A stretch of 64,000 bases of DNA, from positions 6,640,501-6,704,500 of the forward strand of contig NZ_MEHJ01000001.1 of assembly GCF_001746415.1 (NCBI RefSeq), given 5' to 3'. Shown here in pieces: positions 1-8,217 of this stretch; the first letter of the stretch is position 1; the number at the start of each line of letters is the position of its first letter. The notes beneath the pieces are model-generated. The model did not search any database. It saw nothing but the letters and a program-made list of their open reading frames with translations, and was not told the origin of the DNA. Source of the DNA: Streptomyces agglomeratus. Its GTDB lineage: Bacteria; Actinomycetota; Actinomycetes; Streptomycetales; Streptomycetaceae. The position numbers were made by a program, and so were the translations under genes.

Positions 1-1
1 G

Positions 2-970
2 CAGGAGTACCGGCGGGCCTTCCCCGGTGAGATCGGTGACCTGCACTTCCCGGCGAGTGTCTTCGACTCCTACACGGGCTCGCTCCTGCGCAACCTCGAC
101 GTCACCGGCATCGCGGACTCGGGTCTCAAGGTCGTCGTCGACGCGTCCAACGGAAGCGCCGGCCTCGTACTGCCCAGCCTTCTCGGTCGGCTCGGGGTCG
201 ACGCGCTGACCATCAATCCGGGACTCGACGAGTCCAGGCCCACGGAGACGAGCGATTCGCGCCGTTCCGGTTTGGTGCGGCTCGGTGAGATCGTCGCTTC
301 TGCCCGGGCGGCCTTCGGTGTGCGGTTCGACCCGGTCGGTGAGCGGCTGTCGCTGGTGGACGAGCGCGGACGGATCATCGAGGACGACCGCGCGCTGCTG
401 GTGATGCTGGACCTGGTCGCGGCCGAGCGGCGCAGTGGCCGGGTCGCGCTGCCGGTGACGACCACCAGGATCGCCGAGCAGGTCGCGGCGTACCACGGAA
501 CGCAGGTGGAGTGGACGACCACCTCACCGGACGACCTGACCCGGGTCGGCCGTGAGGAGTCCACCATCTTCGGTGGCGACGGACGCGGTGGCTTCATCAT
601 TCCCGAGTTCAGCAGCGTCTTCGACGGCGCCGCCGCCTTCGTGCGGCTGATCGGACTGGTGGCCAGGACGCAGCTCACGCTGAGCCAGATCGACGCGCGG
701 ATACCGCGAGCCCATGTGCTGCGACGTGATCTGGCCACGCCGTGGGCGGTGAAGGGTCTCGTGATGCGTCGTGTCGTCGAGGCCGCCGGAGACAGGTTCG
801 TGGACACGACCGACGGTGTGCGGGTCGTGGAGGCCGACGGGCGGTGGGTGATGGTGCTGCCCGATCCCGCCGAGGCCGTCACCCATTTGTGGGCCGAGGG
901 GCCGGACGACGATTCGGCCCAGGCGCTGCTCGACGAGTGGTCCGCCGTCGTGGACAGCGCAGGTCACTGA
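2..970 (+). CDS. C-terminal part of a phosphomannomutase-type / mannose-1-phosphate guanylyltransferase protein (5'-truncated)
   Basis: The reading frame is open from base 2 and stops at 968-970, so only the last 322 codons are in the window. The translation contains a segment reading VVVDASNGSAG, then GDGRGG with IIPEF, the layout of the middle and C-terminal domains of alpha-D-phosphohexomutases. In Streptomyces this block is usually the C-terminal half of a long protein with an N-terminal nucleotidyltransferase, annotated as mannose-1-phosphate guanylyltransferase and acting in GDP-mannose supply; the N-terminal half would lie left of the window. It runs in the same direction as the DUF881 gene 89 bases downstream, an arrangement I recall from Streptomyces chromosomes. 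A catalytic phosphoserine loop cannot be checked because it is upstream. Family is fairly certain; exact substrate is inferred from synteny. Confidence 0.75.
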   Translation, partial: QEYRRAFPGEIGDLHFPASVFDSYTGSLLRNLDVTGIADSGLKVVVDASNGSAGLVLPSLLGRLGVDALTINPGLDESRPTETSDSRRSGLVRLGEIVASARAAFGVRFDPVGERLSLVDERGRIIEDDRALLVMLDLVAAERRSGRVALPVTTTRIAEQVAAYHGTQVEWTTTSPDDLTRVGREESTIFGGDGRGGFIIPEFSSVFDGAAAFVRLIGLVARTQLTLSQIDARIPRAHVLRRDLATPWAVKGLVMRRVVEAAGDRFVDTTDGVRVVEADGRWVMVLPDPAEAVTHLWAEGPDDDSAQALLDEWSAVVDSAGH

Positions 971-1059
971 GGTATCACCGGTGGTGCCGGGCGGAGAGGG
1001 ACCGCGCCGCCCGGCGCACCGGTGGGGCCATTCGGCGGTAGCTGCCGCGACGTGCGACG

Positions 1060-1989
1060 ATGTGCGGCATGTCGCAGCAGTCCCCTGATCGGAGCACGTC
1101 TCCGCCACCCCGGCGCCCCGACGCGTCCATGTCGCTGCTGACCAATGTGATGGACCACAGCCTCGACGACGGGTATGCCGAGGCGACTGCCCGCAGGCAG
1201 GCCGACGGGACCGCGGGCATGCCGCGCTCGCTGCGCGCGAAGCTGGGACTGGCGGCCGGGCTGGTGCTGGCCGCCCTGGTCGTCACCGTGGGTGCCGCCC
1301 AGGCGCGGATAGAGGCGCCGGTGATCGCCAAGGAGCGCGAGGAGCTCATCGACCGGGTGGAGACGGAGACCTCCGCGGCGGACGAGCTCGAGCGGAACGT
1401 CGAGAAGCTCCGGGCCGACGTGGGCGAGCGCCAGCGCAAGGCGCTTCAGCAGCACGGCGGTGACCAGGGCGGGCTGGTGGCGTTGCTGTCCGGTGCGACA
1501 GCCGTGCAGGGCCGCGGAGTGAAACTCGTCGTCGACGATGCCAAGGACGCGGACGAGGGCGGCGGCGGGCCGCGGGAGAGTACGAGCTTCTCGGACACCG
1601 GCCGGCTGCGGGACCGGGACATGCAGCGGATCGTCAACGGTCTGTGGTCCTCGGGCGCCGAGGCAGTGGCCATCAACGGACAGCGGCTGACGTCCCTGTC
1701 CGCGATCCGCGCGGCCGGCGACGCCATACTGGTCGACAACAGGCCGCTGGTGCCGCCGTACACGGTGCTGGCGGTGGGGGACGGGCAGCGGCTGAGCGCC
1801 GCTTTCCAGGACAGTGCCGACGGTCGGTATCTGCATGTCCTCCAGGAGAGCTACGGCATCAGGACCAACATTTCCGCTCAGGAGCAGGTCCGGCTTCCCG
1901 CCGCGCCCAGCCTGATCGTACGTACAGCAGAGCCGCTGGTCGCGGGCGCCGGGCGGGCCCCGGCCAACACAGGGAAGGGCACATCGTGA
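1060..1989 (+). CDS. DUF881 family membrane protein
   Basis: The 309-residue protein has a Pro/Ser/Arg-rich cytoplasmic N-terminus, one hydrophobic segment at about residues 62-82, a charged coiled-coil stretch just after it (Lys/Glu/Arg-rich, about 88-130), and a C-terminal DUF881 domain (about 130-300). DUF881 proteins form a small membrane set with the Sbp protein encoded next; their molecular role is unknown. ATG codons at 1060 and 1069 are both possible starts, and neither has a strong ribosome binding site. The stop codon overlaps the GTG of the next gene (GTGA), so the two are translationally coupled. A second DUF881 protein follows Sbp, so this looks like a duplicated pair around Sbp. 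The same trio precedes garA in mycobacteria. Confidence 0.85.
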   Translation: MCGMSQQSPDRSTSPPPRRPDASMSLLTNVMDHSLDDGYAEATARRQADGTAGMPRSLRAKLGLAAGLVLAALVVTVGAAQARIEAPVIAKEREELIDRVETETSAADELERNVEKLRADVGERQRKALQQHGGDQGGLVALLSGATAVQGRGVKLVVDDAKDADEGGGGPRESTSFSDTGRLRDRDMQRIVNGLWSSGAEAVAINGQRLTSLSAIRAAGDAILVDNRPLVPPYTVLAVGDGQRLSAAFQDSADGRYLHVLQESYGIRTNISAQEQVRLPAAPSLIVRTAEPLVAGAGRAPANTGKGTS

Positions 1990-2318
1990 TCGCCGTACTG
2001 GGCCTCGTCGTGGGAGTCGTGGTCGGACTGTTGGTCCGGCCCGAGGTGCCGGCGGTGGTCGAGCCGTATCTGCCGATTGCCGTCGTCGCGGCGCTCGACG
2101 CGGTGTTCGGCGGTCTGCGGGCCATGCTCGACGGGATCTTCGTCGACAAGGTCTTCGTCGTGTCCTTCCTGTCCAATGTTGTGGTGGCGGCCCTGATCGT
2201 GTTCCTCGGCGACAAGTTGGGCGTCGGCGCGCAGCTGTCCACGGGTGTGGTCGTGGTGTTCGGTATCCGGATCTTCTCCAACGCGGCGGCGATCCGTCGT
2301 CACGTGTTCCGGGCGTGA
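1986..2318 (+). CDS. sbp: small basic protein Sbp (DUF1290), integral membrane
   Basis: A 110-residue, very hydrophobic protein with about three to four membrane segments (residues 2-17, 26-43, 53-75 and 82-98) and a short basic C-terminus. Length and composition match the DUF1290 'small basic protein' family, found next to DUF881 proteins in Actinobacteria and near cell-division genes in Firmicutes; no biochemical role is established. The start is the GTG at 1986, which overlaps the stop of the upstream DUF881 gene. Its own TGA at 2316-2318 overlaps the GTG of the downstream DUF881 gene, so the three genes form one tightly coupled operon. Confidence 0.85.
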   Translation: MIAVLGLVVGVVVGLLVRPEVPAVVEPYLPIAVVAALDAVFGGLRAMLDGIFVDKVFVVSFLSNVVVAALIVFLGDKLGVGAQLSTGVVVVFGIRIFSNAAAIRRHVFRA

Positions 2319-3115
2319 GGCAGATGAGTACAGAAGACAACCCTCAGCGCGACGAAGAAGTACCGCAGCCACAGGAGTGGCCTGCGCAGCAGCCCACGAC
2401 GGGGCGTCAGCGGCTGATGGCCGGGCTCTGGCCGCCGCGGGTCACGCGGGCGCAGCTGATCGTGGCGCTGCTGCTGTTCGTGCTCGGGCTCGGACTCGCC
2501 ATCCAGGTCAGGTCGAACAGCGACGACAGCGCGCTGCGCGGGGCGCGCCAGGAGGACCTGGTGCGCATCCTCGACGAGCTGGACGACCGTACGCAGCGGC
2601 TCGAGGACGAGAAGCAGAAACTCGACGATCAGAGGACCGAGTTGGAGAACAGCTCGGACCAGGCCGAAGAGGCCCGCAAGCAGACGCTGGAGAAAGAACG
2701 TCAGCTCGGTGTGCTGGCGGGCACGGTGGCGGCCCAGGGGCCCGGCATCACGTTGACCATCACTGATCCGCACTCGACGGTCGAGGCCGACATGCTGCTG
2801 GACGCGATCCAGGAACTGCGGGCGGCGGGTGCGGAAGCGATTCAGGTCAATGACGTCAGGGTCGTCGCGGACACGTATCTGGTGAACAGTGGGGGCGGTG
2901 TCGAGGTGGACGGGAAGAAGGTCGGCGCCCCGTACCGGTTCAAGGTGATCGGCAAGCCGCAGGACCTGGAGCCCGCGCTCAACATCCCCGGCGGCGTTGT
3001 CCAGACGCTCGAGGAGGAGCGGGCCGTGGCTACGGTCACCCGCTCCGGGAAGATCGTCGTGGACGCCTTGCGACCGGCGAAGCAGCCTGACTACGCTCAG
3101 TCGTCACCGCGGTGA
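2315..3115 (+). CDS. DUF881 family membrane protein (second copy)
   Basis: The 266-residue protein repeats the architecture of the first DUF881 gene: a short polar N-terminus, one hydrophobic helix at about residues 48-65, a coiled-coil region rich in Glu/Asp/Lys/Arg (about 75-130), and a DUF881 domain to the end. The GTG at 2315 overlaps the Sbp stop; an ATG at 2324 is an alternative start. The pair of DUF881 proteins flanking Sbp probably forms one membrane complex, but this is inferred from co-occurrence only. No catalytic motif is visible. About 190 bases without a clear gene separate it from the FHA gene. Confidence 0.85.
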   Translation: MRQMSTEDNPQRDEEVPQPQEWPAQQPTTGRQRLMAGLWPPRVTRAQLIVALLLFVLGLGLAIQVRSNSDDSALRGARQEDLVRILDELDDRTQRLEDEKQKLDDQRTELENSSDQAEEARKQTLEKERQLGVLAGTVAAQGPGITLTITDPHSTVEADMLLDAIQELRAAGAEAIQVNDVRVVADTYLVNSGGGVEVDGKKVGAPYRFKVIGKPQDLEPALNIPGGVVQTLEEERAVATVTRSGKIVVDALRPAKQPDYAQSSPR

Positions 3116-3305
3116 GGTTGGGGCGCATGGGGGCACCGGGACAAGGGCATGAGGTTGCGGGGGGTCGGCGCACCGAAGGCGTGGTGCGTGGTGGAAACTG
3201 TTTGGTGGATACGGACGTTGTGAAGATGTCCGGTTCGGCAGGTGTGTTCATTCAGGGTTCGTCCTGCCCCACGGGCGGGTCTGTTTCAGTCAAGGGGAAT
3301 CGCCC

Positions 3306-4151
3306 GTGAAGTTGTTTGCGAAGTTGTTCGGCAAGAGCGCACGCGAGGACGGTGCGAACAGCACTGCCCGTCACCGTGCGACGCGTGGTGGAGAAGTCGA
3401 TGAGCAGGGCGGTGAGCGTCCGCTCTTCCGGGACGAGGTCGCCGGTCCGGGCGGCGACATTTCGGGTGGACCGGGCGCGTCGTCTGTTGACCCCGCTGGT
3501 CCCGGCCGCATAGGTTTCGGAGAATCAGCCTCAAGTACGGGTGGAGGGTTTGCCGCCGATCCGTACGCATCCCATGCCCCGCAGGGGCAGCCGCGGCAGG
3601 AGGATCCGTCCATGTCGGCCTTGCCGGTTTGTACGAGGTGCGGGCACCGCAATGCCGAGGCCAGTCGTTTCTGTTCCAACTGCGGAGCGCCGTTGCGGTC
3701 CGGGGTGAGCGCCGAGCGTCCGTCGGAGACGACGTCGACGATCTCCATTTCCGGGCTCGAGGCGTACGAGGCGGAGGCGACGGGGCAGACCGCCGCTCCT
3801 TCGCTCTCTCCGGAGGCGCAGGCGGCCGTCGACGCCCTTCCGCTCGGTGCGGCGCTGCTCGTGGTGCGGCGCGGTCCGAATTCGGGCAGCCGCTTCCTCC
3901 TGGACGGCGATCTGACCACGGCCGGCAGGCACCCGCAGAGCGACATCTTCCTCGACGACGTGACGGTTTCGCGTCGCCATGTGGAGTTCCGCCGGGGCGC
4001 CGACGGTGGCTTCACCGTCTCGGACGTCGGCAGTCTCAACGGCACCTACGTCAACCGGGAGCGGATCGACTCGGTCCCGCTGTCGAACGGCGACGAGGTG
4101 CAGATCGGTAAGTACCGGCTGGTCTTCTACGCGAGCCAGCGGGCCATCTGA
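3306..4151 (+). CDS. GarA/OdhI-like FHA-domain protein with N-terminal zinc ribbon
   Basis: The 281-residue protein has a disordered N-terminus (1-100), a zinc ribbon with CTRCGH and CSNCG (about 110-135), an ETTS phosphorylation motif at about 143-146, and an FHA domain (about 185-275) with GRH, SRRH and the conserved SLNGT stretch. In mycobacteria and corynebacteria, GarA/OdhI is phosphorylated on ETTS by PknB/PknG, which switches its binding to 2-oxoglutarate dehydrogenase and glutamate enzymes; the presence of ETTS supports the same logic here. Unlike the roughly 145-160 residue OdhI/GarA, this version has a long N-terminal extension and an added zinc ribbon. The GTG at 3306 follows a GGGG stretch. 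The downstream FtsR-like gene keeps the order seen in Mycobacterium and Corynebacterium. Confidence 0.85.
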   Translation: MKLFAKLFGKSAREDGANSTARHRATRGGEVDEQGGERPLFRDEVAGPGGDISGGPGASSVDPAGPGRIGFGESASSTGGGFAADPYASHAPQGQPRQEDPSMSALPVCTRCGHRNAEASRFCSNCGAPLRSGVSAERPSETTSTISISGLEAYEAEATGQTAAPSLSPEAQAAVDALPLGAALLVVRRGPNSGSRFLLDGDLTTAGRHPQSDIFLDDVTVSRRHVEFRRGADGGFTVSDVGSLNGTYVNRERIDSVPLSNGDEVQIGKYRLVFYASQRAI

Positions 4152-4168
4152 CCCGTACGGGAAGGTCC

Positions 4169-4912
4169 ATGCAGCGAACACCGACGGGCGGTGCCGGAAA
4201 CGGCACCGCCACCGCGGGCGACCGGCTGGTGAGTATTGGCACCGTGCTGAACCTGCTGCGTGACGAGTTTCCCGAGGTCACCATCTCCAAGATCCGTTTC
4301 CTGGAGACCGAGGGACTCGTCGAACCGCAGCGGACCGCCTCCGGTTACCGCAAATTCAGTTCCGACCATGTCGAGCGGCTGGCCCAGGTGCTGCGCATGC
4401 AGCGTGATCATTACCTGCCGCTCAAGGTCATCCGTGAGCACCTCGACGCGCTGGAGCGTGGTGAACAGGTGCGGCTTCCGGCCGCCGGCGGGGCGGACGA
4501 GGAGTCCGACGGGGCCGCGGGCCCAGGGACGGACCGCCCGACGGCGGCCCGGATCGGACGCGACGAGCTGCTGGCGGCCGCAGAGGTCGGTGAGGAAGAG
4601 CTGGACGTCTGGGAGTCGTACGGTCTGATCTCCCCCCTGCCGGGCGGTGGCTACGACGCCGAAGTCGTCACAGTGGCCAAGCTTGTGGCCGAATTTGGCC
4701 GGTTCGGCCTTGAGCCACGGCATTTGCGCGCGGTGAAGGCGGCGGCGGATCGCGAGGCCGACCTCGTGGAACAGGTCGTCGCGCCCCTGCGCCGGCACCG
4801 GAATCCGCAGACCAGAGCCCATGCGGAGGCTACGGCCAAAGAACTCGCCGAGTTGTCCGTCAAGCTCCATTCGGCCCTCATCCAGGCAGCCCTCGGCGTG
4901 CGGCTGCACTGA
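4169..4912 (+). CDS. ftsR: FtsR-like MerR-family transcriptional regulator
   Basis: The 247-residue protein starts with a MerR winged helix (residues about 20-90) containing TISKIRFLETEGLV and the SGYRKFS turn, followed by an acidic linker and a C-terminal effector-like helical domain with a second HTH-like unit (about 130-247). Corynebacterium FtsR, encoded next to odhI, activates ftsZ and is of this type; position directly after the GarA/OdhI homologue supports the name. The ATG at 4169 lies 17 bases after the upstream stop, with GGAAGG in front, so the two genes are probably co-transcribed. Target promoters cannot be read from this window. Confidence 0.8.
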   Translation: MQRTPTGGAGNGTATAGDRLVSIGTVLNLLRDEFPEVTISKIRFLETEGLVEPQRTASGYRKFSSDHVERLAQVLRMQRDHYLPLKVIREHLDALERGEQVRLPAAGGADEESDGAAGPGTDRPTAARIGRDELLAAAEVGEEELDVWESYGLISPLPGGGYDAEVVTVAKLVAEFGRFGLEPRHLRAVKAAADREADLVEQVVAPLRRHRNPQTRAHAEATAKELAELSVKLHSALIQAALGVRLH

Positions 4913-4965
4913 GCTTGGGGGATCCCGACTACCCAAACCTGCCAAGCACGTCCTAGGGTTGCTGT

Positions 4966-5439
4966 GTGAACGAGCTCGACGTCGTAGGTGTCCGGGTAGA
5001 AATGCCCTCGAACCAACCGATCGTGCTCCTGCGCGAAGTGGGAGGCGATCGGTACCTCCCCATCTGGATCGGGCCGGGGGAGGCGACTGCGATCGCCTTT
5101 GCCCAGCAGGGGATGGCCCCTGCCAGGCCTCTGACCCATGACCTCTTCAAGGACGTACTCGAAGCGGTCGGCCAGGAGCTCACTGAAGTCCGCATCACCG
5201 ACCTGCGGGAAGGGGTCTTCTACGCCGAGCTGGTCTTCGCCAGCGGAGTCGAAGTGAGCGCGAGGCCGTCCGACGCCATAGCGCTGGCCCTGCGCACCGG
5301 TACGCCGATCTACGGCAGTGACGGGGTGCTGGACGACGCGGGTATCGCGATTCCTGACGAGCAGGAGGACGAGGTGGAGAAGTTCCGCGAGTTCCTCGAC
5401 CAGATCTCCCCCGAGGACTTCGGGACGAACAGTCAGTGA
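4966..5439 (+). CDS. bifunctional nuclease family protein (DUF151)
   Basis: A 157-residue soluble protein with the whole DUF151/BFN domain: VVGVRVEMPSNQP near the N-terminus, LPIWIGPGEA at about 27-36, and RPSDAIALALR with TPIY near residues 99-113. Family members have been reported with RNase/DNase activity in plants; in Actinobacteria the role is undefined and the gene stays in the GarA-FtsR neighbourhood. The start is the GTG at 4966, which puts the conserved block at its usual distance from the N-terminus. The C-terminus is acidic (DEQEDEVEKF). The next gene begins after a 182-base gap with its own promoter. Confidence 0.85.
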   Translation: MNELDVVGVRVEMPSNQPIVLLREVGGDRYLPIWIGPGEATAIAFAQQGMAPARPLTHDLFKDVLEAVGQELTEVRITDLREGVFYAELVFASGVEVSARPSDAIALALRTGTPIYGSDGVLDDAGIAIPDEQEDEVEKFREFLDQISPEDFGTNSQ

Positions 5440-5535
5440 GCCGTCGGCCAGTGCGCCGCGCGCCGGGGTGTTTTCCCGCAAACAAGTAGCTTTTCCCCGA
5501 AGTTAGGCACGGGAAACCACTCTCAGGGTGATTAT

Positions 5536-5553
5536 CACTCGGCGTGCCGAGTG
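5536..5553. promoter_or_regulatory. 18-base inverted repeat upstream of the second MerR gene
   Basis: CACTCGGC and GCCGAGTG form a perfect inverted repeat with a 2-base spacer, ending 9 bases before the proposed -35 box at 5563. The position suits an operator, possibly for autoregulation of the MerR gene, although MerR proteins usually bind between -35 and -10. The function is inferred. Confidence 0.4.
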
Positions 5554-5562
5554 TGGCGATCG

Positions 5563-5591
5563 TTGACGCACCCCGGGTGACTGCCTACCGT
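5563..5591 (+). promoter_or_regulatory. probable housekeeping-type promoter of the second MerR gene
   Basis: TTGACG at 5563-5568 and TACCGT at 5586-5591 are separated by 17 bases, a good match to the vegetative sigma consensus of Streptomyces (TTGACN, TANNNT). The MerR start codon with a GGAGG-type site follows 31 bases later, giving a short leader. Confidence 0.55.
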
Positions 5592-5621
5592 CGACAGGGC
5601 AGGTCAAGGACGGAGGTCGGC

Positions 5622-6242
5622 GTGAGAAGCAGCGGCGACGGTACGGTGGCGGGCGGGCCGTATCCGCTTCACGGCAGTGCGGTCGACCCTCTGGCGGGGC
5701 GGCAGGGCATGACGTCGGCCACGGGCGGGACGACGGCGGCCGAGGGCACGGAGAGCATCGGGTACCGGGGGCCGACCGCCTGCGCGGCGGCGGGGATCAC
5801 TTACCGGCAGCTCGACTACTGGGCGCGTACGGGACTGGTGGAGCCGAGCGTACGGCCCGCCCACGGATCGGGTACGCAGCGGCTTTACAGCTTCCGCGAC
5901 GTCGTCGTCCTCAAAATCGTCAAGCGATTCCTGGACACCGGTGTGGCGTTGCAGAACATTCGCGCGGCCGTCCAGCATCTGCGGGCCCGGGGTTTCCAGG
6001 ACCTGGAGCGGATGACGCTCATGAGCGACGGCGCGACGGTGTACGAGTGCTCGTCGCCCGACGAGGTCGTCGAGCTGCTCCAGGGCGGCCAGGGCGTCTT
6101 CGGGATCGCCGTGGGCGTGGTCTGGCGGGATGTGGAGAGCGCGCTGTCCCAGCTGCACGGGGAGCGCGTCGACACGGGCGAGACGCTGGTCGGGCACAAC
6201 CCCACGGACGAACTCGCGCGGCGCCGCAACAAGGCGGGCTGA
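5622..6242 (+). CDS. MerR-family transcriptional regulator
   Basis: A 206-residue regulator. After a Gly/Ala-rich N-terminus the MerR HTH runs from about residue 45 to 115, with AGITYRQLDYWARTGLVEPS as the recognition unit and LYSFRDVVVLKIVKRFLD as the wing/helix. The C-terminal domain (about 120-206) has no recognised ligand motif. The GTG at 5622 is preceded by GGAGGT at the right distance and by the promoter at 5563, so it is preferred over the longer frame. A MerR gene after the DUF151 gene is conserved in mycobacteria (Rv1830-like). It lies 115 bases upstream of dinB, probably in a separate unit. Confidence 0.8.
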   Translation: MRSSGDGTVAGGPYPLHGSAVDPLAGRQGMTSATGGTTAAEGTESIGYRGPTACAAAGITYRQLDYWARTGLVEPSVRPAHGSGTQRLYSFRDVVVLKIVKRFLDTGVALQNIRAAVQHLRARGFQDLERMTLMSDGATVYECSSPDEVVELLQGGQGVFGIAVGVVWRDVESALSQLHGERVDTGETLVGHNPTDELARRRNKAG

Positions 6243-6357
6243 CGGGCGGCTCGGGGGCGGACGGAGGACGGGCCGGTCGGCGCTCCGGCCGGTGCGGCTG
6301 TCTTCCCGCCGCGCCGTCGCCGCCCGATTGTCAGTGCCGTACGGCAGCATCGGTGGT

Positions 6358-7803
6358 GTGAGATCCGCGCCGACCATCCTGCATCTGGACATGGATGCCT
6401 TCTACGCCGCAGCAGAGCAGGCGGCGAAGCCGAGTCTGCGCGGAAAGCCGGTGGTCGTCGGCGGAATCGGGACCCGGGGGGTTGTCGCCACCGCGTCGTA
6501 CGAGGCCAGACGATTCGGGGTGCATTCGGCGATGCCGGTGGCCCAGGCGCGCCGGCTGTGCCCGAACGCCGCTTACCTGATGCCGCGCTTCGCCCTCTAC
6601 CGGTCGGTCAGCGAACAGGTCATGGAGCTCCTCGGGCGGCTTTCCCCGCTGGTGGAGCCGCTGAGCCTGGACGAGGCGTTCGTCGATCTGGAGGCCGGCG
6701 GAGTGGCCGACGACTCCGCCTCGGCGCGCAGGGCGGGCGAACTGCTGCGCGCCGACATCAAGGCTGTCACGGGGCTGACGGGCTCCGTGGGACTCGCGGG
6801 TTCCAAGATGCTCGCGAAGATCGCGTCGGAGCAGGCCAAGCCGGACGGTCTCGTGCTCATAGAGCTGGGGACCGAGCGGGAGCTGCTGGGGCCCATGCCG
6901 GTGCGGATCCTGCCGGGGGTCGGCCCGGCCACCGGCGAGCATCTGCGCCGGGCCGGAATGACGACCGTCGCCCATCTCGCGGAAGCGGGCGAGGACGAGC
7001 TTGTACGCCTGCTGGGACGGGCGCACGGGGTCTCGTTGTACCGAATGGCCGCCGGGCACGACGAACGGCCCGTGGTGGCTGAGAGGGACGCCAAATCCGT
7101 GTCGGTCGAGGACACCTTCGAAGTGGACCTGCACGACCGGGTCCGGGTCAGGAACGAGGTGGTGCGGCTGTCGGACCGGTGCGTGCAGCGGTTGCGGGCG
7201 GCCGGGCGCTCGGGCAGGACCGTGGTGCTGAAGGTGCGCAGATACGACTTCTCGACTCTGACGCGCTCCGAGACGCTGCGTGGGCCCACCGACGATCCGG
7301 CGGTGGTGCGGGAGGCCGCCGGGCGGCTGCTGGAGTCGGTGGACACCACCGGCGGCGTCAGGCTGCTGGGCGTGGGCGTCACCGGGCTGGCCGACTACAC
7401 GCAGGAGGACCTCTTCGCACAGGCGGCGGCGGGGGAGCGCGCGCAGGCCGAGGCGCAGGGTGCGCAGGAGACCGCGGAAACGGTGCCCGGCGCCGGGGAG
7501 CCGGTGGCGGCAGCTCCCGAGCCGCCGCAGGAGCGCCGGTGGCTGGCCGGGCAGGACGTGCGGCACGCCCGGTACGGAGCGGGGTGGGTGCAGGGCAGCG
7601 GGCTCGGGAGGGTGACGGTGCGGTTCGAGGAGCCGACGTCGCCGCCGGGGCGGGTGCGGACCTTCGCGGTGGACGATCCGGACATCACCCCGTCCGATCC
7701 GCTCCCGCTGGTGCGGGCGCCCGCCGGGGATCAGGCCGAGTCGTCGCCGGCCAGCCGCCCGAAGTCCCGGTCGGGGGCGGGGGAGGAGATCTCCAGCCCG
7801 TAG
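6358..7803 (+). CDS. dinB: DNA polymerase IV (Y-family)
   Basis: The 481-residue protein carries the Y-family motifs: LHLDMDAFYAA at the N-terminus, SLDEAFVDL at about residues 101-109 with the catalytic Asp-Glu pair, a GVGPATGEHLRRAG helix-hairpin-helix at about 185, and the little-finger domain to about residue 355. It performs low-fidelity translesion synthesis. After a variable linker, a C-terminal extension (about 395-460) with a HARYGAGWV-type motif is present, as in many actinobacterial DinB proteins. The GTG at 6358 places the first Asp of the active site at residue 10, the usual spacing; GTG 6334 is a longer alternative. The 3' end overlaps the convergent PRC-barrel gene by 73 bases. 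Confidence 0.9.
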   Translation: MRSAPTILHLDMDAFYAAAEQAAKPSLRGKPVVVGGIGTRGVVATASYEARRFGVHSAMPVAQARRLCPNAAYLMPRFALYRSVSEQVMELLGRLSPLVEPLSLDEAFVDLEAGGVADDSASARRAGELLRADIKAVTGLTGSVGLAGSKMLAKIASEQAKPDGLVLIELGTERELLGPMPVRILPGVGPATGEHLRRAGMTTVAHLAEAGEDELVRLLGRAHGVSLYRMAAGHDERPVVAERDAKSVSVEDTFEVDLHDRVRVRNEVVRLSDRCVQRLRAAGRSGRTVVLKVRRYDFSTLTRSETLRGPTDDPAVVREAAGRLLESVDTTGGVRLLGVGVTGLADYTQEDLFAQAAAGERAQAEAQGAQETAETVPGAGEPVAAAPEPPQERRWLAGQDVRHARYGAGWVQGSGLGRVTVRFEEPTSPPGRVRTFAVDDPDITPSDPLPLVRAPAGDQAESSPASRPKSRSGAGEEISSP

Positions 7804-8096
7804 TGGTGGTAGAGCTGGAGTTCCTGTTCGGGGGAGAGGTGGCGGCCGACGCCGAAGTCGGGTGCCTCCCGGATCAGGGCGCGGTCGTAGGGCACCCGCA
7901 GGGAGTCGTCCACGACCTTGCTGGGCTCCAGCGGGACGAACGCGTCCCGGCTGAAGAGACCGGTGCGTACCGCAGCCCATTCGGGCACACCCGTGGCGTC
8001 GTCGAGGTACACCTCGTCCACCGTTCCGATCCTGGTGCCGTTGCGGTCGTACGCCTTGCGGCCGATCAGGCTGCGCGGATCAATGTCGGTCTGCAC
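7731..8096 (-). CDS. PRC-barrel domain protein
   Basis: A 121-residue protein with a PRC-barrel (residues about 8-75): DPRSLIGRKAYDRNG, IGTVDEVYLDD and GLFSRDAFVPL. PRC-barrels bind partner proteins or RNA; short single-domain versions are common in Streptomyces and of unknown role. The start is the GTG whose complement is at 8094-8096, with GGAGGG 5 bases upstream; longer frames reaching to 8366 run through the riboswitch leader of the divergent gcvP and are rejected. Its 3' end lies inside the last codons of dinB on the other strand. Confidence 0.8.
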   Translation of the reverse strand: MQTDIDPRSLIGRKAYDRNGTRIGTVDEVYLDDATGVPEWAAVRTGLFSRDAFVPLEPSKVVDDSLRVPYDRALIREAPDFGVGRHLSPEQELQLYHHYGLEISSPAPDRDFGRLAGDDSA

Positions 8097-8217
8097 GGTC
8101 CCTCCAACTGATCGCGGCTGCTCCCTAGACCCTACGAAAGGGCACAACTGTGGACTCGGCCACTCGAGGGATTCAGGACAGACCTCGCTGGTAGGCTGGC
8201 CAATGGCTGCTGACCCC

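Noticed and set aside
3112..3309. Short plus-strand frame between DUF881 and the FHA gene
   Set aside because: No motif; it overlaps the start of the FHA gene and the region reads as leader DNA.
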